This document shows positions 26,370 through 34,644 of a stretch of 64,000 nucleotides of DNA, piece after piece. The position numbers were made by a program, and so were the translations under genes. Each line of letters starts with the position of its first letter. The stretch's first letter is position 1. Source of the stretch: Rhodospirillales bacterium (GTDB lineage: Bacteria; Pseudomonadota; Alphaproteobacteria; Dongiales; Dongiaceae); the NCBI GenBank assembly GCA_009885795.1, contig VFKA01000020.1, positions 1-64,000 on the forward strand, read 5' to 3'. The notes under the pieces are model-generated. The model searched no databases and had not been told where the DNA came from. It saw only the letters and a program-made list of their open reading frames with translations.

Positions 26370-28391
26370 ATGACTAATAGCATATCTACGTCTTTTAGGA
26401 TAGAATCGAACGATCCCGCCGCCAGCGGATTCGAAATGAACGAGAGTCAGATCAGATCGCTCGTCGCCAACATGAAGGGCTCGCTATACCGCTGCCGGGT
26501 CGATGGCGACTGGACCCTGCTGTTCGCCACCGACGCCATGGCCGACATCACCGGCTACGCCGCCGAGGAACTGGTTCTCAATCGAACGCTGTCCTATGGC
26601 AGCCTGGTCCATCCCGACGACCGAATGATGCTGAGCTGCACGGTCGAGGACGCCATTCTCGGGCGCAAGCCCTTTGCCCTGCAGTATCGCATCCGCCATC
26701 GAGACGGCTCGTTGCGCTGGGTCAGCGGCCAAGGCCAGCCGATCTTCGACGCCGATGGCCGATTGCTCCATCTCGACGGCGCGCTGTTCGATCACACCGA
26801 AATCGTCGCCGCCGAGGAGCGCTTCCGAATCCTGTTCCAACAGGCGAGCGACGGCCACCTGCTGATGGGGCCCGACGGGATCATCGACTGCAACGACGCC
26901 GCGGCGCTCATTCTCGGGTATGCGGGGCGGGCCTCGCTGCTCGGCCTCTCCCCCGTGACGCTCTCGCCCCCCTTGCAGCCCGATGGCCGGGTGTCCGAGC
27001 GCAAGTCGCCGGAGATGGAAGCCATCGCCCATGAGACCGGCTATAACAGGTTCGAATGGACCTACCGGCACGTCGATGGCGGCGATGTGCTCATCGAGGC
27101 GACGCTGACGCCGGTGCAGCTTGGCGGCCAGACCGTGCTGCTCGAGGTCTGGCACGACATCGGCCAGCGCAAGAAGATCGAAGCCGAACTGACGGCCGCG
27201 CGGGACATCGCCGAACGGGCGAACGCCACCAAGTCCGATTTTCTCGCCATGATGAGCCACGAGATTCGGACACCCATGAACGCCATCATCGGCATGAGCG
27301 GCCTGTTGCTCGATTCTACCTTGAGCGAGGGGCAGCGGCGTTTCGCCAAGGTCTTACGCGAATCGGCCGAATCGCTGCTGACCATCATCAACGATGTCCT
27401 CGATGTCTCGAAGCTCGAAGCCGGCCGCCTGCGCCTCGAGAATATCGAGATGAACCTGGCCCTGCTGCTTTCCGGAATCGAGGAGGTCTGCGCCTTCGAG
27501 GCCCGCGACCGCGGGCTCGACTTCGCCGTCACCATGACGCCGGGGACGCCCCGCGCGGTCATCGGCGATCCGACCCGGCTGCGCCAGATTCTTCTCAACC
27601 TCGTCGGCAACGCGATCAAGTTCACCGAGCGCGGCCGGGTTCTCCTCGCGGTTTCGGCCGAAGCCGAGGACGCCATCGGCGTCAGCCTGCGATTCACGAT
27701 CACGGATACGGGAATCGGCGTCGATCCGGCGGTACGCGGCCTGCTGTTCCAGAAATTCTCCCAAGCCGACCAGACCACGACCAGGCGGTTTGGCGGCACC
27801 GGCCTTGGCCTGGCCATCTGCAAGGAACTGGTCGGGTTGATGGGCGGGGACATCGGGTTCGAGAGCGAGCCCGGGCGCGGCAGCCGGTTCTGGTTCATCG
27901 CCACTTTTCGCCGCTCCGAGGCGGCCCTACCCGATGTTCCAGTGGCGCGGCCGGCGGCCAAATCCGAAGCGCCTCGATGCAACATTCTGTTGGTCGAGGA
28001 CAACCCCGCCAATCAACTTCTGGCGACGACGCTGCTTCGCCGCGCCGGCCATCAGGTCGACGTGGCCGAAAACGGCGCCGACGCGGTCGAGGCGGTAACC
28101 CGAACGCGCTACGACGTCGTGCTGATGGACGAACGCATGCCGCGCATGGACGGCGTCGAGGCGACGCGGCTCATTCGATTGCTGCCCGGCGATGCCGCCA
28201 GGGTTCCGATCGTGGCGCTCACCGGCAACGCGCTGCAAGGCGACCGCGAGCGGCTCCTGGCCGCCGGCATGGACGACTATCTTTCGAAGCCGATCGACCC
28301 CGCAAAGCTGCTGCAAGCGATATCCGAGTGGGCGCCAACGCCGAACCGGGGCCTAAGCGAAAGGCCGGCGGCCGCGGCCGCTGGCGAATGA
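26370..28391 (+). CDS. Hybrid sensor histidine kinase with PAS domains and receiver
   Basis: 673 residues, apparently cytoplasmic. Order: PAS (about 25-150, PAS_3 type), second PAS (about 150-265), HisKA with His297 in MMSHEIRTPMNAI, HATPase with GNAIKFTERG, DTGIGV and FGGTGLGLAIC, then a receiver (about 535-655) with Asp587 in VLMDERMPRMDG and Lys in YLSKPID. No TM helix, so it senses an intracellular signal. It would pass phosphate to the Hpt protein encoded 1 bp downstream. Start uncertain: ATG 26370 or ATG 26436 just before the first PAS. Confidence 0.92.
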   Translation: MTNSISTSFRIESNDPAASGFEMNESQIRSLVANMKGSLYRCRVDGDWTLLFATDAMADITGYAAEELVLNRTLSYGSLVHPDDRMMLSCTVEDAILGRKPFALQYRIRHRDGSLRWVSGQGQPIFDADGRLLHLDGALFDHTEIVAAEERFRILFQQASDGHLLMGPDGIIDCNDAAALILGYAGRASLLGLSPVTLSPPLQPDGRVSERKSPEMEAIAHETGYNRFEWTYRHVDGGDVLIEATLTPVQLGGQTVLLEVWHDIGQRKKIEAELTAARDIAERANATKSDFLAMMSHEIRTPMNAIIGMSGLLLDSTLSEGQRRFAKVLRESAESLLTIINDVLDVSKLEAGRLRLENIEMNLALLLSGIEEVCAFEARDRGLDFAVTMTPGTPRAVIGDPTRLRQILLNLVGNAIKFTERGRVLLAVSAEAEDAIGVSLRFTITDTGIGVDPAVRGLLFQKFSQADQTTTRRFGGTGLGLAICKELVGLMGGDIGFESEPGRGSRFWFIATFRRSEAALPDVPVARPAAKSEAPRCNILLVEDNPANQLLATTLLRRAGHQVDVAENGADAVEAVTRTRYDVVLMDERMPRMDGVEATRLIRLLPGDAARVPIVALTGNALQGDRERLLAAGMDDYLSKPIDPAKLLQAISEWAPTPNRGLSERPAAAAAGE

Positions 28392-28392
28392 A

Positions 28393-28806
28393 ATGCAGGC
28401 CGGCGGCATCCCCGGCGATCTGCTCGCCCGCGCCGACGCGGCGATCGCCGAGTTGCGCCGGGACTATCCGAAGTGGTCATTGAACGACCTCGCCGAAGCA
28501 CGAGTAGCCCTCGACGAGGCGGCGGCCGACCCCGCCCTGCGGGGCCCGCGGCTGGAGCGGGTCTTCGGCATCGTCCACGACATCAAGGGGCAGGGCGGCA
28601 GCTTTGGCTACGAACTTGCAACGCGCATCGGCCAGTCGGCATGCCGGCTGCTGCGAATCCGCGACCGGTCCACGGTCGATCTCGCACTCGTGCGCCAGCA
28701 TCTCGACGCGTTGCACCTGATTTTCCAGAAGACTATCGAAGGCGATGGCGGCGCCGTGGGGGATCGAATCGCAAAGCGGTTGGAGACCCTGGTCGGGGAC
28801 GCGTAG
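28393..28806 (+). CDS. Histidine phosphotransfer (Hpt) domain protein
   Basis: 137-residue helical protein with the Hpt motif VHDIKGQGGSFGY, phospho-accepting His62. It likely shuttles phosphate from the hybrid kinase receiver to an unlinked response regulator. It starts one base after the kinase stop, so the two are an operon. No output regulator is in this cluster. Confidence 0.88.
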   Translation: MQAGGIPGDLLARADAAIAELRRDYPKWSLNDLAEARVALDEAAADPALRGPRLERVFGIVHDIKGQGGSFGYELATRIGQSACRLLRIRDRSTVDLALVRQHLDALHLIFQKTIEGDGGAVGDRIAKRLETLVGDA

Positions 28807-28854
28807 CGACCCGGGCGGGGCGCCCCTTCCGGCAGCGTTCCGCGCGGCCCGCGA

Positions 28855-30009
28855 TCAGCTGAACAAGAAGCGCTGCACGTCGGGGTTTCCCTTACGCCAC
28901 ATGACGTTGTCCAGGAAGTAGTGGTGCACGTTGATGAAGATCCAGAAGATGAACAGGAACAGGCTGGCGCCGAACACACCCTTGTCGTAGGGCACGACGA
29001 CCTGGAGAAACATCGGCGCGAACCAGAAGCCCAGGAAACCGAGCAGGCCGCCCAGGAACACGAACGCGCCGAAACTCAGCCGGTACTGGCGGCCGATCCA
29101 CCGCCCGATCAGCTTCACATCCGGGATCTTCTGGGCGTTTGGCTTGGCCTTCTCGTAATTGCTTTCATAGCGCCAGACCACGACCAGATACTGAAGCGAA
29201 TGCAGCGCCGGGATGACCAGCAAGAAGAGCGGGTGGACGCGCGCGAACAGCAGCCAGAGATAGAGGCTGAGCCCATAGGCCATGACCCCGTTATAGGGCA
29301 GGCTCCCGCCGTTCTTGCGCCAGGCTTGCGCGAGCGTCCAAACCGCCATCAGGCTGGTCGCGACCGCGGCCACCGTCGCGATCGTCACCGCCATGTCCGG
29401 GATCGGAAACGTGTAGTATTTGAGGCCCCACATGGCGTTCTCGGCGGCGACAACGTTGAACTTCAGCCACGCCAGAACCCAGACGGCATAGGAATTCAAC
29501 AGGAACACCTTCTTTTCGGTGTTCTGGAAGAACCGCTTCTTAAGCACGGCATCGACCATCAGCATGCCGTAGCCCTGCTTGACGTAATGCCAGCCGACGA
29601 AGAAACCCATGATGTTGGCGCCGTAGCCCAGCACCCTTGCATCGCCCGCCAGAACGCTCGCCGCGAAAAACGCGGTCAGCCCGATCGGCACCACGATGCC
29701 GGCGACGATGTAACGGATGCGCATGCCCCGGCTGTAGCCGTGCCCGCGAACCTTGGCGGCGAAATTTCGGTAGAAGATCTGATAGGAATGGGCAAAATGC
29801 GGGTGATTGATGAAATGCGCGGCGAACATCATGACCGCCGCGACGCTCGGCCGATAGACATCGACGGGCAACAGCAGCAGGACGGGAAGCACCAGGAACG
29901 TGCCGCCGCCCAGGCAGAGGAAATCGACGACGGGACCGAAGAGATATCGCCCTCCGGCTGGCGCTCGCGCCACCGTTGCCGCGGGGCCGTCTAGCTGCTG
30001 GATGGACAT
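28855..30009 (-). CDS. Histidine-rich polytopic membrane protein, unknown function
   Basis: 384 residues with about ten TM helices. Conserved-looking His/Tyr clusters lie at membrane faces: HFINHPHFAHSYQIFY, GWHYVKQGYG, HPLFLLVIPALHSLQY and NVHHYFLDNVMW. The spacing recalls di-iron membrane oxygenases (desaturase/hydroxylase), but the canonical HxxxH, HxxHH, HxxHH set is not complete, so a catalytic role is only a guess. It sits between the Hpt gene and the Flp pilin without overlap. Confidence 0.6.
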   Translation of the reverse strand: MSIQQLDGPAATVARAPAGGRYLFGPVVDFLCLGGGTFLVLPVLLLLPVDVYRPSVAAVMMFAAHFINHPHFAHSYQIFYRNFAAKVRGHGYSRGMRIRYIVAGIVVPIGLTAFFAASVLAGDARVLGYGANIMGFFVGWHYVKQGYGMLMVDAVLKKRFFQNTEKKVFLLNSYAVWVLAWLKFNVVAAENAMWGLKYYTFPIPDMAVTIATVAAVATSLMAVWTLAQAWRKNGGSLPYNGVMAYGLSLYLWLLFARVHPLFLLVIPALHSLQYLVVVWRYESNYEKAKPNAQKIPDVKLIGRWIGRQYRLSFGAFVFLGGLLGFLGFWFAPMFLQVVVPYDKGVFGASLFLFIFWIFINVHHYFLDNVMWRKGNPDVQRFLFS

Positions 30010-30072
30010 GACGCTACTCTAAACCGGCAACGCTTACCGCCGTGTAAAGGCCGGGCATCGTGGAACGAGCCC

Positions 30073-30124
30073 AAAAAGCAAACCCCGGCAGGAGAGCCGC
30101 CACAAGGCGAGGCTCCTGCCGGGG
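30073..30124 (-). terminator. Rho-independent terminator downstream of the Flp pilin gene
   Basis: Perfect 12-bp stem CCCCGGCAGGAG (30083-30094) and CTCCTGCCGGGG (30113-30124). On the minus strand it is followed by TTTGC and a run of five T (30073-30077). It is 95 bp past the flp stop, so it would end the short pilin transcript. Confidence 0.65.
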
Positions 30125-30218
30125 CTGTAACAAGTCGAGGGGCCTGGGCCGGCGGCCGGGGGGAGGCAAGAACCGGCCTAGGCCATCGACACCGGGCGGC
30201 GCCGAAGCGCCGCGCCGA

Positions 30219-30428
30219 TTACGGAACCGGAGCCGGAGCCGGGGCCGGCGTGCCGCTGTTCGCAGTCACCAACTCGTCCGCGACGGAATCGAACGTAATC
30301 GCCAGCTCATCACCCAGCAACGTCAACGCGGTGATCAGCCCAACCGCGACCAGGGCGGCGATGAGGCCATACTCGATGGCGGTCACGCCACTCTCGTCGG
30401 AAACAAAACTCTTGAACAACTTGCGCAT
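30219..30428 (-). CDS. flp: Flp family type IVb pilin
   Basis: 69 residues with the Flp prepilin pattern: a short basic leader (MRKLFKSFVSDESG), cleavage after Gly, then VTAIEYGLIAALVAVG with Glu at +5 and Tyr at +6. The tail is APAPAPVP. Tad systems assemble such subunits into adhesive pili. No tad, cpa or rcp genes are in the window, so this is an orphan pilin locus or part of a split system. AGGAGG precedes the start by about 11 bp, and a terminator follows. Confidence 0.9.
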   Translation of the reverse strand: MRKLFKSFVSDESGVTAIEYGLIAALVAVGLITALTLLGDELAITFDSVADELVTANSGTPAPAPAPVP

Positions 30429-30773
30429 CTTGAAGTTCCTCCTGGTGATGACTTCCGACGACCAATGTCTTGTCGGTAAAAGGCATCTTGGCGTTCAGAA
30501 ATGAACGATCGGTTAAACGGCGGGGCGTCTTGCGGATGCCTCTAGCCGTGCCGTGCCGATCAAGAATAACGCTTCGAACCCCTATTTATTACTTGCGGCA
30601 ATTTGTCTGGCATTTTATCGATCGCCGGGCCTACCCTGTACGAAGCGGCGCGGAATCGGCGGTTGAGCGCTGTCGCGGCGGCGGATCGCTGGCGCCTCCA
30701 TCGGCCTCGTGGCGCCGCCGGCGTTAACGAATCGACTTCCGGAACCCGCAACACATGTAAAAGGCGTCGCAAA
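30429..30773. other. Divergent gap between flp and the SDR gene
   Basis: 345 bp. It holds the flp ribosome-binding site (CCAGGAGG on the minus strand, near 30440) and should hold the flp promoter; a relatively AT-rich stretch with TATTTATTAC lies at about 30582. The part nearest the SDR gene has AAAAGG 10 bp before the TTG start. No repeat family member or small gene was recognised. Confidence 0.4.
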
Positions 30774-31478
30774 TTGTCTACGAAACATCAGTCGGCTTTG
30801 GTTGTCGGCGCCGGTCCGGGGCTCGGAGCGGCGCTCGCCCGGCGCTTTATCGAGGGCGGCCTCAAGGTTTCGGTCAGCGCCCGCGACGGCGCGCGGCTGA
30901 AGCGATTGGCCGAGAGCGTGGGTGCCACCGCCTATCCTTGCGACGCCACGGTCGAAGCCGAGGTCGCGGCGATGTTCGAGCGGCTCGAGCGCGACCATGG
31001 CGCGCCTCGGCTCGTCGTCTATAATGCCGGCGCCTATGTGGCCAAAAGCATTCTCGAGACCAGCGCCGAGGAATTCGAGCGCTGCTGGCGAATCGGCTGC
31101 CTCGGCGGCTTCCTGGTCGGGCGCGAGGCCGCCAGGCGCATGAAAGACAAGGGCGGGACCATTCTTTTCACCGGCGCCACCGCGTCCTTGCGGGGCGGCG
31201 CCCGGTTCGCCAATCTCGCGGTCGGCAAGTTCGGGCTTCGGGCGCTGGCGCAGAGCATGGCGCGCGAGCTTCAGCCCGCGGGCATCCACGTGGCCCACGT
31301 CATCATCGACGGCCAGATCGTCGCCGATCACCGCCCCGGGCGCGAGCGCGGCGCCAAAGGCGAGGACGGGCTGCTCGACCCCGACGCCATCGCCGAGGCC
31401 TATTGGCAACTCTATCGGCAGAAACGCAGCGCCTGGACGCTCGAGCTCGACCTCCGGCCCTGGACCGAGAAGTTCTGA
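30774..31478 (+). CDS. Atypical short-chain dehydrogenase/reductase
   Basis: 234 residues with a Rossmann start ALVVGAGPGLGAALARRF (GxGxGLG variant) and VYNAGAY in place of NNAG. At the active site the usual YxxxK is replaced by FANLAVGK, so the catalytic Tyr is missing while the Lys remains. This matches an SDR subgroup with altered chemistry; it may bind NAD(P) without normal carbonyl reduction. There is no ATG near the fold; TTG 30774 with an upstream AAGG is chosen. Confidence 0.75.
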   Translation: MSTKHQSALVVGAGPGLGAALARRFIEGGLKVSVSARDGARLKRLAESVGATAYPCDATVEAEVAAMFERLERDHGAPRLVVYNAGAYVAKSILETSAEEFERCWRIGCLGGFLVGREAARRMKDKGGTILFTGATASLRGGARFANLAVGKFGLRALAQSMARELQPAGIHVAHVIIDGQIVADHRPGRERGAKGEDGLLDPDAIAEAYWQLYRQKRSAWTLELDLRPWTEKF

Positions 31479-31517
31479 GCGGGGTGCAATCCGACAAGAG
31501 ACTCCGCCGAAAACTCA

Positions 31518-31594
31518 TTGTCATCGCCGGGCATGACCCGGCGATCCATGGTCCGGCGGCATGATGGATGCCCGCGTCAAGCGCGGGCATGACA
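31518..31594. repeat. Family C hairpin repeat, copy 2
   Basis: GTCATCGCCGGGCATGACCCGGCGATCCATGG followed by ATGGATGCCCGCGTCAAGCGCGGGCATGACA: two adjacent palindromic hairpins of the family also seen at 4969-5070. It lies in the gap between the SDR and BKACE genes; no other feature was seen in the remaining 100 bp. Confidence 0.7.
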
Positions 31595-31693
31595 GGAGGG
31601 GGGGCGGGTGTTGGACTCGAACCACTATGTAACGCCCTTGTCGAAGGTGCCGCCGGCTCGGTAAGCTCGCGCCTCAACATCAGCCCCTCGGCA

Positions 31694-32533
31694 ATGTCCG
31701 CACCCGCCATCCTCACCGTCGCCATCACCGGTAGCCAGCCGACCAAGGCGCAGAATCCGGCCGTGCCGATCGCGCCGGCCGAGCAGATCGAAAGCACGCA
31801 CGAGGCCTACGAGGCGGGCGCGTCGCTGGCGCACATTCATGTCCGCGACGACGAAGGGCACCCATCTTCCGACCCGTCGCGCTTTGCCGCGGTGCAGGCC
31901 GGCATCGCCCGCCATTGTCCCGGCATGATCGTGCAGTTTTCGACCGGCGGCCGCGGACGGTTGGCGCGGGAACGCGCGAGCGCGCTCTCTTTGCGCCCGG
32001 ACATGGCCTCGCTCGCCACCGGCTCGGTCAACTTCGCCAATCGCATCTACGAGAACGCGCCGCAACTGGTGGACGAGCTTGCCGGAACCATGCTGCGCCT
32101 CGACGTGAAGCCCGAGGTCGAGATCTTCGATCTTGCCATGCTTTATAACGCGCGGGGCCTCATCGATCGCGGCCTGTTGAAGGCGCCGGCGCATGTCCAA
32201 TTCGTGATGGGCATCCCGAACGCGCTGCCGGCGCGCGAACGCGTACTCGATTTCCTGATCGAGGAGTTGGCCGACCAGATGCCGGGCGCCACCTGGACGG
32301 CCGCCGCGATCGGCCGCTTCCAGCTCGAAGCCAATCACTGGGCGCTGCGGCGGGGCGGTCATGCCCGCACCGGGCTCGAGGACAATATCTATTACGAGAA
32401 GGGCCGGCTCGCTTCCAGCAACGCCGAGCTCGTGCGCCGCGTCGCCGATCTCTGCGGGCGTTACGATCGCCACCCGGCGAGCCCCGCCGAGGCGAGACGC
32501 CTCCTTGGTCTAACCGCCACCGCCACCGCCTAG
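31694..32533 (+). CDS. 3-keto-5-aminohexanoate cleavage enzyme family (BKACE, DUF849)
   Basis: 279-residue TIM-barrel enzyme. Zn ligands His47 and His49 in AHIHVRD, a substrate segment GNQ-like FSTGGRG, and LEDNIYYEKG near the end identify BKACE. These enzymes condense a beta-keto acid with acetyl-CoA to give acetoacetate plus a new CoA ester; the substrate varies widely and cannot be assigned. ATG 31694 starts MSAPAILTVAITG, a normal family start; the longer frame is not supported. A class-III aminotransferase follows, a plausible partner in amino-acid catabolism. Confidence 0.85.
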   Translation: MSAPAILTVAITGSQPTKAQNPAVPIAPAEQIESTHEAYEAGASLAHIHVRDDEGHPSSDPSRFAAVQAGIARHCPGMIVQFSTGGRGRLARERASALSLRPDMASLATGSVNFANRIYENAPQLVDELAGTMLRLDVKPEVEIFDLAMLYNARGLIDRGLLKAPAHVQFVMGIPNALPARERVLDFLIEELADQMPGATWTAAAIGRFQLEANHWALRRGGHARTGLEDNIYYEKGRLASSNAELVRRVADLCGRYDRHPASPAEARRLLGLTATATA

Positions 32534-32538
32534 CAAAT

Positions 32539-32663
32539 CGATTCCATGAAACCTCTCATGTGCCCCGAGCAAGGATTTACCACAGAGACACAGAGTTAGG
32601 ACCGAAATCGTCTCTGTGCCTCTGTGCCTCTGTGGTTCCGGTGGTATGATTCGATCCTCGGAA
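32539..32663. repeat. Family E element, copy 2
   Basis: About 125 bp, shorter copy of 6752-6903 with the same outer flanks (CGATTCCATGAAACCTCTC and TATGATTCGATCCTCGGAA) and ACCACAGAGACACAGAG / CTCTGTGCCTCTGTGGT arms. It lies directly before the aminotransferase gene. Confidence 0.8.
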
Positions 32664-32694
32664 GCAATGTACTAGGAAGGAGCGCGCTAGGATC

Positions 32695-34041
32695 ATGGCC
32701 GACGACAGCCGCCGAAACCGAAACGCGAGCGAGGCCGCCGCCGAGGCCGATGCCCGTTACGCCGCCGCCAACCCGAGGAGCCGGGCGCGTTACGAGCAAT
32801 CGACCCAGTCGATGCCGGGCGGAAACACACGCTCCGTGCTGTTCTATTCGCCCTTCCCGCTCACCTGGGCATCGGGGGGAGGCGCCACCCTCACCGATCT
32901 CGACGGCCATGCCTACACCGACTTCCTCGGCGAGTTCACGGCCGGCCTTTACGGCCACTCCAACCCCGTCATTCGCGCCGCCATGCAAGGGGCGCTCGAA
33001 GGGGGCATCGGGCTTGGCGGCCCCAATCGTTACGACGCCGACCTCGCGGCCGAGCTGTGCCGGCGGTTTCCCTCGATCGAGCTGGTGCGGTTCTGCAACT
33101 CCGGCACCGAGGCCAATCTGCTGGCGCTCTCGACCGCGCGCGCGATCACGGGGCGCGACAAAGTCATGGTGTTCGACGGCGCCTATCACGGCAGTGTCTT
33201 CACCTTCGGCCATGGCGGCTCGCCGCTCAACGTACCGTTCCCGTTCGTGACCGCTTCGTTCAACGATACCGAGGGCACGCTGGCCTCGATCGAACGCCAC
33301 GCCGCCGATCTGGCCGCCATCATCATCGAGCCGATGATGGGGTCCGGGGGCGGCATCGCCGCCGACACTGAATTCCTGGCGGCCTTGCGCGAAGCCGCCG
33401 ACCGCCATGGCATCGTGCTGGTGTTCGACGAGGTGATGACATCGCGCCTGTCGCCGTCGGGGCTGCAGGGCGCTACCGGGATCATTCCCGACATGACCAC
33501 GCTCGGCAAGTATCTGGGCGGCGGGGCGAGCTTCGGCGCGTTTGGCGGACGCCGGCGATTCATGGAAAGGTTCGACCCGCGCCGCGCGGACGCCTTCGGC
33601 CATCACGGCACCTTCAACAACAACGTGCTGTCGATGGCGGCCGGACTCGCCGGCCTCACTCAGCTTTTCACGCCCGAAGCCGCGGTGAAGCTGAACGCGC
33701 TCGGCGACAAGTTGCGCGAGGACATCAATCGAGTGGCCGCCAAACATGGGCTGCCGTTCCAGGCGCTAGGCGTGGGCTCGATCATGGCGCTGCATTTCCA
33801 CGCCGGGCGCATCCGCCGTCCCGCCGACGCCGAGCCGCACGATCCAGCCGGCGCGGCGCGCATGGCCGATCTCCAACGCCTGTTTCACTTGGAGATGATC
33901 GAGCGCGGGTTCTTCATGGCGCGGCGGGGATTCATCAGCCTGGCGCTGCCGATCACCGAGGCCGATTGCGCCGCCTTCACCGCGGCCATCGACGATACCT
34001 TGAGCGTGCAGGGCGGCGTCGTGGCCGAAGCAGCGGCTTGA
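32695..34041 (+). CDS. Class-III PLP aminotransferase (glutamate-1-semialdehyde mutase-like)
   Basis: 448 residues. The PLP lysine is Lys272 in TTLGKYLGGGASFGAFGG, the cofactor-binding Asp is in VFDEVMTSRL, and phosphate-binding is in NSGTEANLLAL. The GG-rich lysine loop resembles glutamate-1-semialdehyde 2,1-aminomutase, but the usual HemL context is lacking, so it more likely acts on an omega-amino or beta-amino acid. It follows the BKACE gene by 161 bp with a repeat between. Confidence 0.85.
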   Translation: MADDSRRNRNASEAAAEADARYAAANPRSRARYEQSTQSMPGGNTRSVLFYSPFPLTWASGGGATLTDLDGHAYTDFLGEFTAGLYGHSNPVIRAAMQGALEGGIGLGGPNRYDADLAAELCRRFPSIELVRFCNSGTEANLLALSTARAITGRDKVMVFDGAYHGSVFTFGHGGSPLNVPFPFVTASFNDTEGTLASIERHAADLAAIIIEPMMGSGGGIAADTEFLAALREAADRHGIVLVFDEVMTSRLSPSGLQGATGIIPDMTTLGKYLGGGASFGAFGGRRRFMERFDPRRADAFGHHGTFNNNVLSMAAGLAGLTQLFTPEAAVKLNALGDKLREDINRVAAKHGLPFQALGVGSIMALHFHAGRIRRPADAEPHDPAGAARMADLQRLFHLEMIERGFFMARRGFISLALPITEADCAAFTAAIDDTLSVQGGVVAEAAA

Positions 34042-34107
34042 TCGGCCGGCCGCGCGTTGCCGAAGATCACGGCGCCTTTCGCGGGGCAAGTCGCGTCACT
34101 CAACGTT

Positions 34108-34216
34108 GTCATGCCGGCGAAGGCCGGAATCCATCGAGCCGCTTCGCCATGGGCACCGGCTTTCGCCGGTGCGACAGGAGAGTTTGACGATGCCGACGGC
34201 TTTCGCCGGAATGACA
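34108..34216. repeat. Family D hairpin repeat, copy 2
   Basis: Contains GTCATGCCGGCGAAGGCCGG, CCATCGAGCCGCTTCGCCATGG and two GGCTTTCGCCGG segments, an extended version of the 12957-13029 repeat with an extra terminal unit. It lies between the aminotransferase and DUF3572 genes. Confidence 0.75.
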
Positions 34217-34232
34217 GTTCGAAAGATTCGAT

Positions 34233-34511
34233 ATGAAACGAACTAGATCCGAGGCGCTCGATCGCGCCGGGGCCGAGGCGCTCGCCGCGGAGGCGCTGGC
34301 TTTCGTCGCCGAGGAACCGGATCGGCTCGGCCGGTTCCTGGCCCTGAGCGGGCTCTCGCCCGAGAGTTTACGCCGGCGCATCGGCGAGCCCGCGTTCCTC
34401 GGCGGCGTACTCGACTTTCTGTTGGGCGACGAGGCGTTGCTCGTCGCCTTCGCCGAGCGCCAGGGGCTGGCGCCCGGCCTTCCCGCCATCGCCAGACGCC
34501 TGTTGCCCTGA
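34233..34511 (+). CDS. DUF3572 family protein
   Basis: 92-residue acidic helical protein. EALAAEALAFVAEEPDRLGRFLALSGL and FLGGVLDFLLGDEALLVAFA match DUF3572, a small family of unknown role largely confined to Alphaproteobacteria. No catalytic motifs. It stands alone between repeats, so context gives no hint of function. Confidence 0.8.
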   Translation: MKRTRSEALDRAGAEALAAEALAFVAEEPDRLGRFLALSGLSPESLRRRIGEPAFLGGVLDFLLGDEALLVAFAERQGLAPGLPAIARRLLP

Positions 34512-34535
34512 TGCTTGGAATTGCGGTTCCCCGCA

Positions 34536-34602
34536 CGAGCCTCGTCCTTCGACAGGCTCGAGGCACGAGGCCCTCATGTTGAGCTTGTCGAAACATGAGG
34601 GC
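34536..34602. repeat. Family B hairpin repeat, copy 4
   Basis: CTTCGACAGGCTCGAGGCACGAGGCCCTCAT with the complementary TTGAGCTTGTCGAAACATGAGG, nearly the same as the element at 9196-9260. It lies between the DUF3572 and FAD dehydrogenase genes. Confidence 0.8.
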
Positions 34603-34644
34603 CGGGGTGGCGAGTCCCATAATTCCGAAATCCGGCCCTGACCC

